Assembly (NCBI GenBank): GCA_903862955.1
Contig: CAIPAH010000023.1
Coordinates: 1-64,000 of the forward strand
Reading direction: 5' to 3'
Length of the DNA stretch: 64,000 bases
Origin: an uncultured Opitutia bacterium
GTDB lineage: Bacteria; Verrucomicrobiota; Verrucomicrobiia; Opitutales; Opitutaceae
Positions 34,009 through 42,087 of the stretch are shown here, one piece after another. Within the stretch, counting starts at the first letter, position 1; each line of letters begins with the position of its first letter. Position numbers and translations under genes: made by a program. The notes under the pieces are model-generated. The model saw only the letters and a list, made by a program, of their open reading frames with translations. It did no database searches and was not told the DNA's origin.

Positions 34009-34045
34009 GGCGAAAAAGGCTGACGGCCCGGGCCGGGCATCGCCA

Positions 34046-34963
34046 ATGTTTTATTTGCCCGTGAACCCCGTCGTCCTTGCCTGTCCCGCCAAGCTAAACC
34101 TGCTCCTCGCCGTGACCGGCCGGCGGCCGGATGGCTTCCACGAGCTGGTGTCGGTGGTCGCGCCGGTGGCGCTCGCGGACACGCTGACGGTTGAACCCGC
34201 GGCAGAGTTTTCGCTCAGCTGTGACGATCCGACGGTGCCCACGGACGGCACGAACCTGGTGCTCAAGGCCGCGGCGGCGTTTCGCACGGCCACGGGCTGG
34301 CGGGGCGGGGCAAAATTCACCCTGGCAAAATGCATTCCCGCCGGCGCTGGCCTCGGAGGCGGCAGCAGCGATGCGGCGATTGCGCTGAAGGCACTGAACC
34401 AGCTGGCGGGAAATCCGTTGGCACCGGACGCGTTGGCGACAGTGGCCGCGGGCGTGGGCTCGGATTGCGCGCTGTTTATCGCGGGCGGGCCGGTCGTCAT
34501 GCGCGGCCGCGGGGAAAAGGTGGAACGACTGCCGGAGGCCGTGGCGGCGCGACTGCGGGGGCGGCGGGTGTTGATTTTCAAGCCGGCGTTTGGCGTGGCG
34601 ACCCCGTGGGCCTATGCGCGACTGGCTCTGCGGAACCAAGGCGCGGTGAAGTCGCAGGGCTACCAGACGCCGGCGCAGGCGGAAAAGCGACTGGCGGCAT
34701 TCGTGAGCGCGGTCGAAACGGGCGCGGGACTGGAGGGCGTCCTGTTCAACGATTTGGAAGCGCCGGTCTTCGGCAAGTTCGTCGCGCTGCCGCTCCTGCT
34801 GGAGCATTTGCGGCATCGCTTCGGGCTGGCGGCCCGGATGAGCGGCAGCGGCAGCGCGTGCTTTGCGTTGTTGCCCGACGGCGCGCCGGTGGCGGGTATC
34901 ACGGCCGCGGTGCGCGCGGAGTGGGGCGATTCAACCTTCGTGGCGGAAATGACGCTGCGGTGA
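34046..34963 (+). CDS. ispE: 4-diphosphocytidyl-2-C-methyl-D-erythritol kinase
   Basis: The 305-residue GHMP-family kinase has CPAKLNLLLAVTGRRPDGFH and the ATP loop PAGAGLGGGSSDAA, both diagnostic for IspE, plus a C-terminal MSGSGSACFAL. It phosphorylates the IspD product in the MEP pathway. I chose ATG 34046; upstream in-frame codons overlap the divergent pyrF start. Together with ispD and ispF it covers three successive MEP reactions, although it is on the opposite strand. Confidence 0.97.
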   Translation: MFYLPVNPVVLACPAKLNLLLAVTGRRPDGFHELVSVVAPVALADTLTVEPAAEFSLSCDDPTVPTDGTNLVLKAAAAFRTATGWRGGAKFTLAKCIPAGAGLGGGSSDAAIALKALNQLAGNPLAPDALATVAAGVGSDCALFIAGGPVVMRGRGEKVERLPEAVAARLRGRRVLIFKPAFGVATPWAYARLALRNQGAVKSQGYQTPAQAEKRLAAFVSAVETGAGLEGVLFNDLEAPVFGKFVALPLLLEHLRHRFGLAARMSGSGSACFALLPDGAPVAGITAAVRAEWGDSTFVAEMTLR

Positions 34964-35069
34964 GCGCGACGCGCCCGGAATCGTAAATCCGCATTGACGC
35001 ACCCCGCGGGGCGGAGCGTTATCGTTGACGCCGTCCGCGCGTTCCCCCGCGCTCGTGCTCCGCAACCAC

Positions 35070-36833
35070 ATGGCCAACCAAGGCAAAGCCGAAATCACCG
35101 TGCAGGGCATCTCCGCCTCGCAGGGCATCGCCTATGGCCAGATTTTCGTCTTCATCCAGAGCGACGTCGAGGTGCCGAACTACCAGGTCGACGCCGACAA
35201 GCGCGTCGCCGAGGTGGCGCGGTTTGAGAAGGCGCTCGTCGCGACGCGGCAGCAGATTTCCAAGATCAAGAACGAGGTGGAGAAAAACCTCGGGCCCGAG
35301 GAGGCGATGATCTTCGATGCGCACCTGCTGGTGCTCGAGGACCAGGCGCTGATCGGCGAGACGATCCGGGAGTTCGAGACGACGGGGCGGAACATCGAGA
35401 CGTGTTTCAACCAGATATCGTCGCGTTACATCCAGGCGTTTTCCGAGATCGACGACGAATACCTGCGCGAGCGCGCGGGCGACATTCGCGACGTCGCGCA
35501 GCGCGTGCTGCAGAACCTGCTGGGCCAGGCGGAGAACAGCCTGAGCAAGCTGGCCGACAAGCGCATTGTCGTGGCGACGGACATTTCGCCGTCCGACTCT
35601 GCCAGTATCGACCGTGGCCAGGCGTTGGCGCTCGTGACGGATTCCGGCAGTCGCACGAGCCATGCGGTGATCGTGGCGCGCTCGATGAAGGTGCCTGCGG
35701 TGGTAGGCGTGCGGGACCTGACCACGCGGGTGCACAACGGCGACTGGGCCATCGTCGACGGCTACGACGGCATCGTCATCCTCAACCCGTCGGAGACGAC
35801 GCTGTTCCGTTACGGCAAGATCCAGGAACAGAAGAAAACCTTTGAATCGCGCCTGCTGAAGGCGAACGACCAGCCGGCGGTCACGCTGGACGGCGTGAAA
35901 GTTTCGCTGATGGCGAACATCGAGCGCGTGGACGAGTTGCCGATGGTGAACGAATACAAGGCGCAGGGCATCGGGCTGTATCGCACCGAGTATCTGTTTC
36001 TCAATTCGGCCCGCCTGCCGACGGAGCAGGAGCAATTCATCGCCTACCAGACGGTGGTGAAGGCGCTCGCGCCGTTCCCGGTGATCATCCGCACGCTCGA
36101 CATTGGCGGCGACAAACCGATGGCGGGGCATCCGCACCTTTTTCCGAAGGAGGAAAACCCGTTCATGGGTTTCCGCGCGATCCGGTTCTGCCTCGTGCAC
36201 ACGGACATTTTCAAGGACCAGCTGCGCGCCATCCTGCTCGCGAGCGCCTACGGCAAGGTCCAGCTGATGTATCCGATGATCAGCGGCGCGGAGGAGCTGG
36301 CGAAGGCCAACGCCGTGCTCGCCGAATGCAAGGCGGAGCTGAAGGCCCGCGGCGCGGCGTTCGACGAGAACCTGGACGTTGGCGCGATGATCGAGATTCC
36401 GAGCGCGGCGGCGACGGTGGACCTGCTGGCGAAGCAGTGCGCGTTTTTCAGCATCGGCACCAACGACCTCATTCAATATCTGCTCGCGATCGACCGCGTG
36501 AATGACCGGATCGCGCATCTCTACGAGCCCACGCACCCCGCGGTGATCCGCACGCTGAAGCAGGTCGTGGACGAGGCCCACAAGCGAAACATTCCGGTCA
36601 GCGTCTGCGGCGAGATGGCCGGCGACCCGATTTTCACGCCGCTGCTGCTCGGCCTGGGCATCGACGGCCTGAGCATGTCACCGGCATGGCTGCCGTCGGT
36701 GAAATACCTCGTGCGCGCGATGACAATGGCGGACGCGAAGGCGCTGGCGGCCAAGGCGCTCGAGATGAGTTCGCCGAAGGAAATTTACGCGATGTGCGAT
36801 GCGTTTTATCGCGAGCGGGTGAAGCTGGAATGA
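35070..36833 (+). CDS. ptsI: Phosphoenolpyruvate-protein phosphotransferase (PTS enzyme I)
   Basis: The 587-residue enzyme I transfers phosphate from PEP to HPr. The N-terminal HPr-binding and swivelling domains hold the phosphorylated His at 198 (SGSRTSHAVIVA), and the C-terminal PEP-binding barrel shows GLYRTEYLF, IRTLDIGGDKP, GFRAIRFCL and SVCGEMAGDP. No HPr or sugar-specific PTS component is in the window, so the role may be regulatory or its partners lie elsewhere. I chose ATG 35070 over an upstream TTG. A TTGACG box is at 34994-34999 but a matching -10 is not convincing. Confidence 0.97.
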   Translation: MANQGKAEITVQGISASQGIAYGQIFVFIQSDVEVPNYQVDADKRVAEVARFEKALVATRQQISKIKNEVEKNLGPEEAMIFDAHLLVLEDQALIGETIREFETTGRNIETCFNQISSRYIQAFSEIDDEYLRERAGDIRDVAQRVLQNLLGQAENSLSKLADKRIVVATDISPSDSASIDRGQALALVTDSGSRTSHAVIVARSMKVPAVVGVRDLTTRVHNGDWAIVDGYDGIVILNPSETTLFRYGKIQEQKKTFESRLLKANDQPAVTLDGVKVSLMANIERVDELPMVNEYKAQGIGLYRTEYLFLNSARLPTEQEQFIAYQTVVKALAPFPVIIRTLDIGGDKPMAGHPHLFPKEENPFMGFRAIRFCLVHTDIFKDQLRAILLASAYGKVQLMYPMISGAEELAKANAVLAECKAELKARGAAFDENLDVGAMIEIPSAAATVDLLAKQCAFFSIGTNDLIQYLLAIDRVNDRIAHLYEPTHPAVIRTLKQVVDEAHKRNIPVSVCGEMAGDPIFTPLLLGLGIDGLSMSPAWLPSVKYLVRAMTMADAKALAAKALEMSSPKEIYAMCDAFYRERVKLE

Positions 36834-36849
36834 GGGGCGGAAGTCTGTT

Positions 36850-36880
36850 TCACGCCAAGCCGCAAAGGCGCAAAGCCGAG
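36850..36880. repeat. Single arm of a palindromic intergenic repeat
   Basis: The arm CACGCCAAGCCGCAAAGGCG is the complement of the arm at 12-45. It lies in the short gap between the convergent ptsI and PhyH genes. Confidence 0.55.
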
Positions 36881-36888
36881 CGGCCTCG

Positions 36889-37710
36889 TCACGCGGCGGC
36901 GACGGGCCACATCGTGGGGAACTGGGGGCCGCGGAATTTTTCGCCGGGGGCGGGATGCTCGGGGTAGCGCTTCATCATCCAGTCGTTCATGTGCTCCTGG
37001 CCGGGGCGGTAAGTGCATTCGCCGGACATGACGTGCGAGACGAGGGCGCGGCGGCGGGACGGCGAGAAGTTGCGGTCGCTGCCGTGGAGGAGCAGCCCGT
37101 GGTGGAAGCCGACGGCACCCTTGGGAATGATGAGCGGCACCTCGCGCGTGACGAAACCATCGGGGAGCTTCGGTTTCTGCACGTCGTCGCCGCTGATGCC
37201 GACCGGGAGTTTCCAGATGCCGAGCTTGTGGCTGCCCTCGAGGAAGACCATGGGGCCGGACTCGGGTAGGACATCGTCGAGCGCGATCCAGCAGGTGACG
37301 GTGCGGCACTCGGCGATCATCTGCCAGTAGGCCCAGTCCTGATGGTAGGTGACGACGCGGCCGCCGAAGGGTGGCTTGTCGAGGAGCTGGTCGTGCCACA
37401 TGCGGATGCTGGGCGCGCTGATAAGCTGCGCGGCGATGTGGCCGATCTTTGGGCTGAGCACGGTGCGGGCGAGGGTGGTGTCGGCCTTCCACGTGTTGTC
37501 GATCTTGGTGAGGTCAACCGGCTCGCGGCGCAGCGTGACGACGTCGGGCGGGGCGCCCTTGTCGAACGTGCCGGCGATCACGCGGTCGGCGGCGGCGTTG
37601 ATCTCACCCACCTCCGCGTCGGAAAAAAGCTTCCCGTGGATGTGGTAACCGCGGGCGTCAAAGAGGGCGATTTGCTCAGGCGTGAGCGTGGAGGAGGCGA
37701 GGGGGGGCAT
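36889..37710 (-). CDS. Phytanoyl-CoA dioxygenase (PhyH) family protein
   Basis: The 273-residue Fe(II)/2-oxoglutarate oxygenase has H123-Q-D125 (TYHQDWAYW) and a distal H209 (LLLHGSDRN) with nearby arginines at 219-221. ATG 37710 gives MPPLASSTLTPEQIALFDAR, a standard PhyH N-terminus. It ends a minus-strand group of small enzymes (tautomerase, YciI, DUF3052). It differs from the PhyH at 127-918 in length and in most residues, so it is not a recent duplicate. Confidence 0.9.
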   Translation of the reverse strand: MPPLASSTLTPEQIALFDARGYHIHGKLFSDAEVGEINAAADRVIAGTFDKGAPPDVVTLRREPVDLTKIDNTWKADTTLARTVLSPKIGHIAAQLISAPSIRMWHDQLLDKPPFGGRVVTYHQDWAYWQMIAECRTVTCWIALDDVLPESGPMVFLEGSHKLGIWKLPVGISGDDVQKPKLPDGFVTREVPLIIPKGAVGFHHGLLLHGSDRNFSPSRRRALVSHVMSGECTYRPGQEHMNDWMMKRYPEHPAPGEKFRGPQFPTMWPVAAA

Positions 37711-37817
37711 GGGGAAATGGGGATGCGCCGGGACGTTCGACACGACCGGCGTGGCTGGCAAGAGCGCAGCGGCAAAAAATTCACCCCGGGGCGGGACGAG
37801 ACGGCGGAGCGGAAACG

Positions 37818-38240
37818 TCAGCGGCTGGCCTTCCCGCGTTCGGATTTGCGGATCATCAGCTTCAGGGCGGACCAGGTGTCGTCCACGGCGCAGACCTTGA
37901 TGTCCACAAAGCCCAGCGGGAGGGCCAGTTGTTGGATCGTGTCCTCGGTGATGTCCGTGGCCACGCCGGAGGTTTTCTTCGGCCACGACACCCAGACGAC
38001 GCCGTCCGGCGCGATCGTGCGGCGCAGCGAGGACAGGTGTTTTTGCAACGCCGCGGCCTGAGCGGTGAAACAATGGACAAATTTGACCCCGGGCTCGGAC
38101 GCCTTGAGCCAGGTGACTCTCACGTCGGCGGGAAGCGCCAGAATCTTTCGGTAGTAAGCCGGATCGCCGGCGACCCACGCGCGCGCTCCGGGCGTGTAGC
38201 CGAGTTTCTTCCAAAGCGGGGTGGCAGAGTATCCGGCCAT
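37818..38240 (-). CDS. DUF3052-family protein
   Basis: The 140-residue protein starts MAGYSATPLWKKLG and carries the WVSWPKK segment that is typical of DUF3052, a small Rossmann-like family of unknown function. No catalytic motif is visible. It begins 17 bases after the YciI-like gene stops, so they are probably co-transcribed. Confidence 0.85.
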   Translation of the reverse strand: MAGYSATPLWKKLGYTPGARAWVAGDPAYYRKILALPADVRVTWLKASEPGVKFVHCFTAQAAALQKHLSSLRRTIAPDGVVWVSWPKKTSGVATDITEDTIQQLALPLGFVDIKVCAVDDTWSALKLMIRKSERGKASR

Positions 38241-38257
38241 GGCGGAAACCGCGCGGG

Positions 38258-38554
38258 TCAGACCGGCTTCTCGATGTCCGGAAACGCCTTGGCGTAGCGG
38301 CAGACCTCGACCGAGGCGCGCAGGCCGCCGGTCCAGAACGGGTCACGCTCGTAGAGCGCGACGACCTCGGCGTATTTCTCGACGTCGACAATCCACAGCC
38401 CGCCGATGACGCGGTCATCCGACTCATGGCGCATGGAACCGGCGACGCGGACCCTGTCGCCCTGTGCCCGGAGATACTCGAGGTGCGCATCCATCAACTG
38501 CGGCCGCAGGTGGCGCATGGCGGGATTGTCGCGGAATTGGACGATGAAGAGCAT
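38258..38554 (-). CDS. YciI-family protein
   Basis: The 98-residue protein starts MLFIVQFRDNPAMRHLR and contains the H-A/L-E-Y-L-R pattern (DAHLEYLRAQGD) and the DPF segment (YERDPFWTGGL) of the YCII family, a ferredoxin-like dimer of mostly unknown role with a conserved His/Asp pair. It sits between tautomerase and DUF3052 genes with short gaps. Confidence 0.85.
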   Translation of the reverse strand: MLFIVQFRDNPAMRHLRPQLMDAHLEYLRAQGDRVRVAGSMRHESDDRVIGGLWIVDVEKYAEVVALYERDPFWTGGLRASVEVCRYAKAFPDIEKPV

Positions 38555-38574
38555 GGGGCAATGCCGGAGTTTGG

Positions 38575-38964
38575 TTACTTCTCCACCTTGTAGGAAAGTG
38601 AGAGTTCGTCGCCAGGTTTTCCGCGAATTCCCCAGTTCGCTTTCGGACTTTCGTGGATCGTGATCTCGACATCTTGCGGAGCGATGCCCAGCTCTTTCTC
38701 GAACCGGCCGAAGATGGCACGAATCAGGTCCTTCTTCGTCTCCGTCGTGCGACCCTCGAACATGCTGATTTCGATGATGGTGTAGCGAGGGCTGCGGTCC
38801 GATGGATGGATGAAATCTTCCTCCTCGAGTGAGATGAAACGGTGAAAGCGCTTGTCGGCCGGCAGGCCAATTGCAGCCGTCACGCATGCATGCAACGTGT
38901 CAGAAATCGCCTGCTGGCGCCCGGCAAGGTTCTGACGCCGCGAATAAATTTTGATCTGAGCCAT
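38575..38964 (-). CDS. Tautomerase-family protein with Ala in place of the N-terminal Pro
   Basis: The 129-residue protein matches the longer tautomerase-type family by KRFHRFISLEEEDF, YTIIEISMFEGR and ITIHESPKANWGIRG. In related members the catalytic residue is the Pro exposed by removal of Met1. Here the second codon is GCT (Ala), a single-base difference from CCT (Pro). The rest of the fold appears intact. It may be inactive or have another function, or the true start may differ; no other start fits. Confidence 0.85.
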   Translation of the reverse strand: MAQIKIYSRRQNLAGRQQAISDTLHACVTAAIGLPADKRFHRFISLEEEDFIHPSDRSPRYTIIEISMFEGRTTETKKDLIRAIFGRFEKELGIAPQDVEITIHESPKANWGIRGKPGDELSLSYKVEK

Positions 38965-39017
38965 AGCTAGCCCCGCAGGATGCTGTCGGATTCGTTCATA
39001 CCCCGAGTCGTCGCGGC

Positions 39018-39956
39018 TTACTTTCCCGACTTAATGCCGCTCGCCAGCAGTGTCTCGAACCGGGGTTCGTTTTCCTCGCGGGCGACGGCGGTGACTTCGA
39101 CTTTCGTGAAGCCGGCTTTCTTCAGGAAGCCGTGCAGGGCGCTTTCCTTGAAGCCGAGCCAGACGTCGGCGTAGAGCTCGCGGGCTTTTTCGAAGCCGTG
39201 CTCGTTGAGGTCGAGGATGAGCACCTGGCCGCCGGGCTTGAGGATGCGGAACGCCTCGTTGACGGCGGTCTGCGGGTGCTGGGCGTGGTGCAGCGCCTGG
39301 CTGAGGATGGCGAGATCCACGGAGCGGTCGGGCAGGGGGACGTCCTCGATGTCGCCCTGCTTGTAGGCGAGGTTGGCGAGGCCGTTTTTCTGGGCGAGCT
39401 CGGTGCCGACCTCGACCATCTTGGCGGAGTTGTCGATGCACCAGACCTGCTTCGCGCGGCGGGCGAGCAATTGGGAGACGAGGCCCTCGCCGGCGCCGAG
39501 GTCGGCGATGGTGATGGCGGGAGTGAGCCGAAGCGCGAGGTGGCCGAGGGCCTCCCAGGAGCGGCCGGGGCAGTAGTTTTTGCCGAGGCGGCCGGCGATG
39601 AGGTTGAAATATTGCTCCTGCGTGCGGCGGCGCTTTTGAAGAATGCGATCGAGATTGGCGCGGTCATCCCCGAGCGAGGCTGATTCCGAAACGGAGTCGA
39701 TCGCGGCGCGGAGGAGCGTGAGGGACTTGGGCGCAAGGCTGGAGCGCAGCGAATAGAAGGCCTTCTTACCCTCGCGGCGGTCGGTGACGAGGTCGGCCTG
39801 GCGCAGAAGGGCGAGCTGCGACGAGATGCGGGACTGGCCCATGCCGAGGATTTCCTGCAGCTCGGCGACGGACAGTTCCTCGCGCGAAACGAGGGCGAGG
39901 AGCCGCAACCGGGTGGGGTCGGAGAGGATTTTCAGGATGTCCCAAGAAGCGTTCAA
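39018..39956 (-). CDS. ArsR-type regulator fused to a SAM-dependent methyltransferase
   Basis: The 312-residue protein has an N-terminal winged helix (KILSDPTRLRLLALVSREEL, then AELQEILGMGQSRISSQL) and a C-terminal methyltransferase (motif I IADLGAGEG, later LSQALHHAQHP and LKPGG). Such fusions usually control methionine/SAM-cycle genes. I chose TTG 39956, since the sequence farther upstream in frame is repeat-encoded (Pro/Gly-rich) and no ATG falls between. It precedes the tautomerase gene by 53 bases. Confidence 0.85.
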   Translation of the reverse strand: MNASWDILKILSDPTRLRLLALVSREELSVAELQEILGMGQSRISSQLALLRQADLVTDRREGKKAFYSLRSSLAPKSLTLLRAAIDSVSESASLGDDRANLDRILQKRRRTQEQYFNLIAGRLGKNYCPGRSWEALGHLALRLTPAITIADLGAGEGLVSQLLARRAKQVWCIDNSAKMVEVGTELAQKNGLANLAYKQGDIEDVPLPDRSVDLAILSQALHHAQHPQTAVNEAFRILKPGGQVLILDLNEHGFEKARELYADVWLGFKESALHGFLKKAGFTKVEVTAVAREENEPRFETLLASGIKSGK

Positions 39957-40038
39957 GCGGGCGGGAGACTGGGGAAATAGCGGAGGAAAAGCAATTTCCG
40001 AGACGGGAGCCGGAAACCCGGGAGCCGGAAGTTTTTTT

Positions 40039-40100
40039 AGCCGGAAGCCAGGAAACCAGGAAATCGGAAAGTCTGGTTCCTGGTTTCCTGGCTTCCGGCT
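40039..40100. repeat. Inverted repeat, AGCCGGAAGCCAGGAA family, copy 3
   Basis: AGCCGGAAGCCAGGAAACCA and GGTTCCTGGTTTCCTGGCTT flank a short spacer. A related half-element (GGGAGCCGGAAACCCGGGAG) precedes it at about 40004-40030. Confidence 0.92.
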
Positions 40101-40133
40101 TCCAACTCCCATCAGGGTTCCGGCTCCGGGCAC

Positions 40134-40162
40134 GAAAAAGCCCCGACCTTGCGGTCGGGGCT
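40134..40162 (-). terminator. Rho-independent terminator of greA
   Basis: On the minus strand AGCCCCGACC and GGTCGGGGCT form a stem with a GCAA loop, followed by TTTTC. It begins 17 bases after the greA stop. Confidence 0.93.
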
Positions 40163-40178
40163 GGAAAAACATTCTCGC

Positions 40179-42023
40179 TCAGGCCTGGTTGGCGTAGCGG
40201 GCGATGCTGACGATGGTGTAGGTCTCGTCGGTTGTGCCGCTCTTCACCTTGACGGCGTCGCCCGGCTTCTTGCCGAGCAGCGCCGCGCCGAGGGCGGTCT
40301 TGTAGGAGATGATGTGCTGGTCCGGGTCGCCGTCCCAGGCGCCGAGGATGGTGTAGCGAACCGAAGTGCCGGTGCTCTCGGGGCGAACTTCGACGACGGT
40401 GCCGGCGCTGACCTGTTCGGTCGACGCTTCCTTGAAGTCGGTGATGCGCGCGCGGCCGAGGTCCTTCTCGAGGTTCGTCTTCTGGGCCATGAGGACCTGC
40501 TGGTCCTGCTTGGCCATCTTGTATTCGGAGTTTTCCTTGAGATCGCCGTGCTCGCGGGCGGTGGCGATGGCCTTGGAGTTCTCGGGAATCTTCTTGGAGA
40601 CGATGATCTCGTATTCCTCGCGCTTGCGCTCGTAGGAGGCCTTGGAAACGAGGAGCTGCTCCTCCTTGCCCTCGGCGTCAGCGGCGACCAGCGACTGGAT
40701 CTTGGGGAAGATTTTGATGAAGCGGGCCAGCAGGGACTTCTTGGTGAGTTCCTCGAAGCCCTGGTTGAGCATGAGGGTGTTCGCGAGGTCGCGGGCCGTT
40801 TCCGGGTCGGCGGTTGAGAGCAAGTCGGCGATGAGGTCGGTGTCCTCGCTGAGGATGTCGGCGAGCGGGATGCGGCGGGCGCTGGAGGCCTGGAGGGCCT
40901 CGTAGTCGATGGCGAAGAACACGGCGCCGAGGAGGCGGGGCGTGATCAGGTCATTGAGCAGCTTCGCGAACTTCTTGGAGTGGCGGTTCTTGACGATCCA
41001 GAGGAGCACCGGCGCGCGCAGGTTCTGCTCGGTCTGCCAGCGCTTCAGGGCGGCGGCGAGTTCGTCGGCATGGCCGTCCTCGATGAGGAAGTTGATGCAC
41101 TCGGTGGTGAACTTGCCCTGCGACGTCTTGAGCAGGGTGAAGACGATGTCGCGGGCCTCGATCGGGTGGGTGGCCTTGACGAGTTCGAGGAAGGTGGACT
41201 GGAAGTGGACCGGGATCTTCTCGGCGATGGCGGGAAGGTCGCGGGCGTTGGCGATGAGGGCCGCCTGGCTGGGCTCAAAGACCTCGGACGAGCCGGCGAG
41301 CTTGGCAAGGTCGTCGCGGACGGACGCGCCGTAGAGGCGCTCGGAGGCGTCGAGCTGGTTGGAGTCCTTCACGCCGTCGGCGACGGTCTTGAGGACGGCG
41401 AGGAGATCGGTCTTGATTTCCTTTTTGGCGACGGTGGCGACGAGCTCCTCGGCCAGCGCGATGCGGCGGCGGGCGGAGCGGGTGCCATGAAACTGCTCGA
41501 GGATCTCGTCCTCGGCGGAAACGGGGGTTTCGCGCAGGATGAAGCACTCGGTCTTCTTCTCGGGCACGGAAATGCGCGGATCCTTGCTGATGGCCTTCTT
41601 GGCCGTGGACCACCACTTCTTGTATTTGTCCTCGCCGACGACCTGCGTGAGCGTGATCTCGAGGTCGATGGCGCTGGTGGCGTGGTTCGGGTAGGCCTCG
41701 AGGGCCTCGGCGATGAGCTGGGCCGGATCGTCGGCGATGAGCTCGGCGATCTTCTTGGGCTCGGTCTCCTTGCGCACGAGCAAGTGCTTGGCGGGGAGGA
41801 CCTCCATCGTGTTGAGGCAGAACGCCGGGTCCATGGCGTGGGCCTTCTTGCCCTTGAAATCGATCACGAGACGCTGCGCGGAGTCGTCGTAGGACTTGAT
41901 CTGGCCGAAGCCCCAGCTGCGGTGAATGACATACGCACCCGGCTCCATGGCCTCAAGTTTGGCTTTGGCCGCCTTGAGGGAAGGGTTCTTGGCGATGAGT
42001 GCGGAGAGGGCTTCGGAATTCAT
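40179..42023 (-). CDS. greA: GreA/GreB-family transcription elongation factor with long N-terminal extension
   Basis: The 614-residue protein ends in an apparently complete GreA: a coiled-coil with the acidic tip (REHGDLKENSEYKMAKQDQ) and the C-terminal FKBP-like domain (ITDFKEASTEQVSAGTVVEV, then KTALGAALLGKKPGD). These factors enter the RNA polymerase secondary channel and stimulate transcript cleavage. Residues 1 to about 450 form an extra region; an early part (YVIHRSWGFGQIKSYDD) looks like a small beta-barrel and the rest is helical. E. coli GreA has only 158 residues. Chlamydial GreA also carries a long extension. ATG 42023 is chosen; it is divergent from rsmB. Confidence 0.93.
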   Translation of the reverse strand: MNSEALSALIAKNPSLKAAKAKLEAMEPGAYVIHRSWGFGQIKSYDDSAQRLVIDFKGKKAHAMDPAFCLNTMEVLPAKHLLVRKETEPKKIAELIADDPAQLIAEALEAYPNHATSAIDLEITLTQVVGEDKYKKWWSTAKKAISKDPRISVPEKKTECFILRETPVSAEDEILEQFHGTRSARRRIALAEELVATVAKKEIKTDLLAVLKTVADGVKDSNQLDASERLYGASVRDDLAKLAGSSEVFEPSQAALIANARDLPAIAEKIPVHFQSTFLELVKATHPIEARDIVFTLLKTSQGKFTTECINFLIEDGHADELAAALKRWQTEQNLRAPVLLWIVKNRHSKKFAKLLNDLITPRLLGAVFFAIDYEALQASSARRIPLADILSEDTDLIADLLSTADPETARDLANTLMLNQGFEELTKKSLLARFIKIFPKIQSLVAADAEGKEEQLLVSKASYERKREEYEIIVSKKIPENSKAIATAREHGDLKENSEYKMAKQDQQVLMAQKTNLEKDLGRARITDFKEASTEQVSAGTVVEVRPESTGTSVRYTILGAWDGDPDQHIISYKTALGAALLGKKPGDAVKVKSGTTDETYTIVSIARYANQA

Positions 42024-42087
42024 AGTTACGAAAGTGATGGCCTGAACGGGATAGTTGAGCGGAGAATGGCTAACCTTGTCAAACAGT

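Noticed and set aside
34994-35025. Promoter of ptsI at TTGACG 34994
   Set aside because: No -10 sequence at a normal distance; kept only as a remark in the ptsI entry.
39957-40172. N-terminal extension of the ArsR-methyltransferase reading frame
   Set aside because: The extra 72 codons are repeat and terminator sequence (Pro/Gly-rich), with the winged helix beginning right after TTG 39956.
40101-40178. SAM-type riboswitch upstream of the ArsR-methyltransferase fusion
   Set aside because: The hairpins there are explained by the greA terminator and the AGCCGGAAGCCAGGAA repeat.
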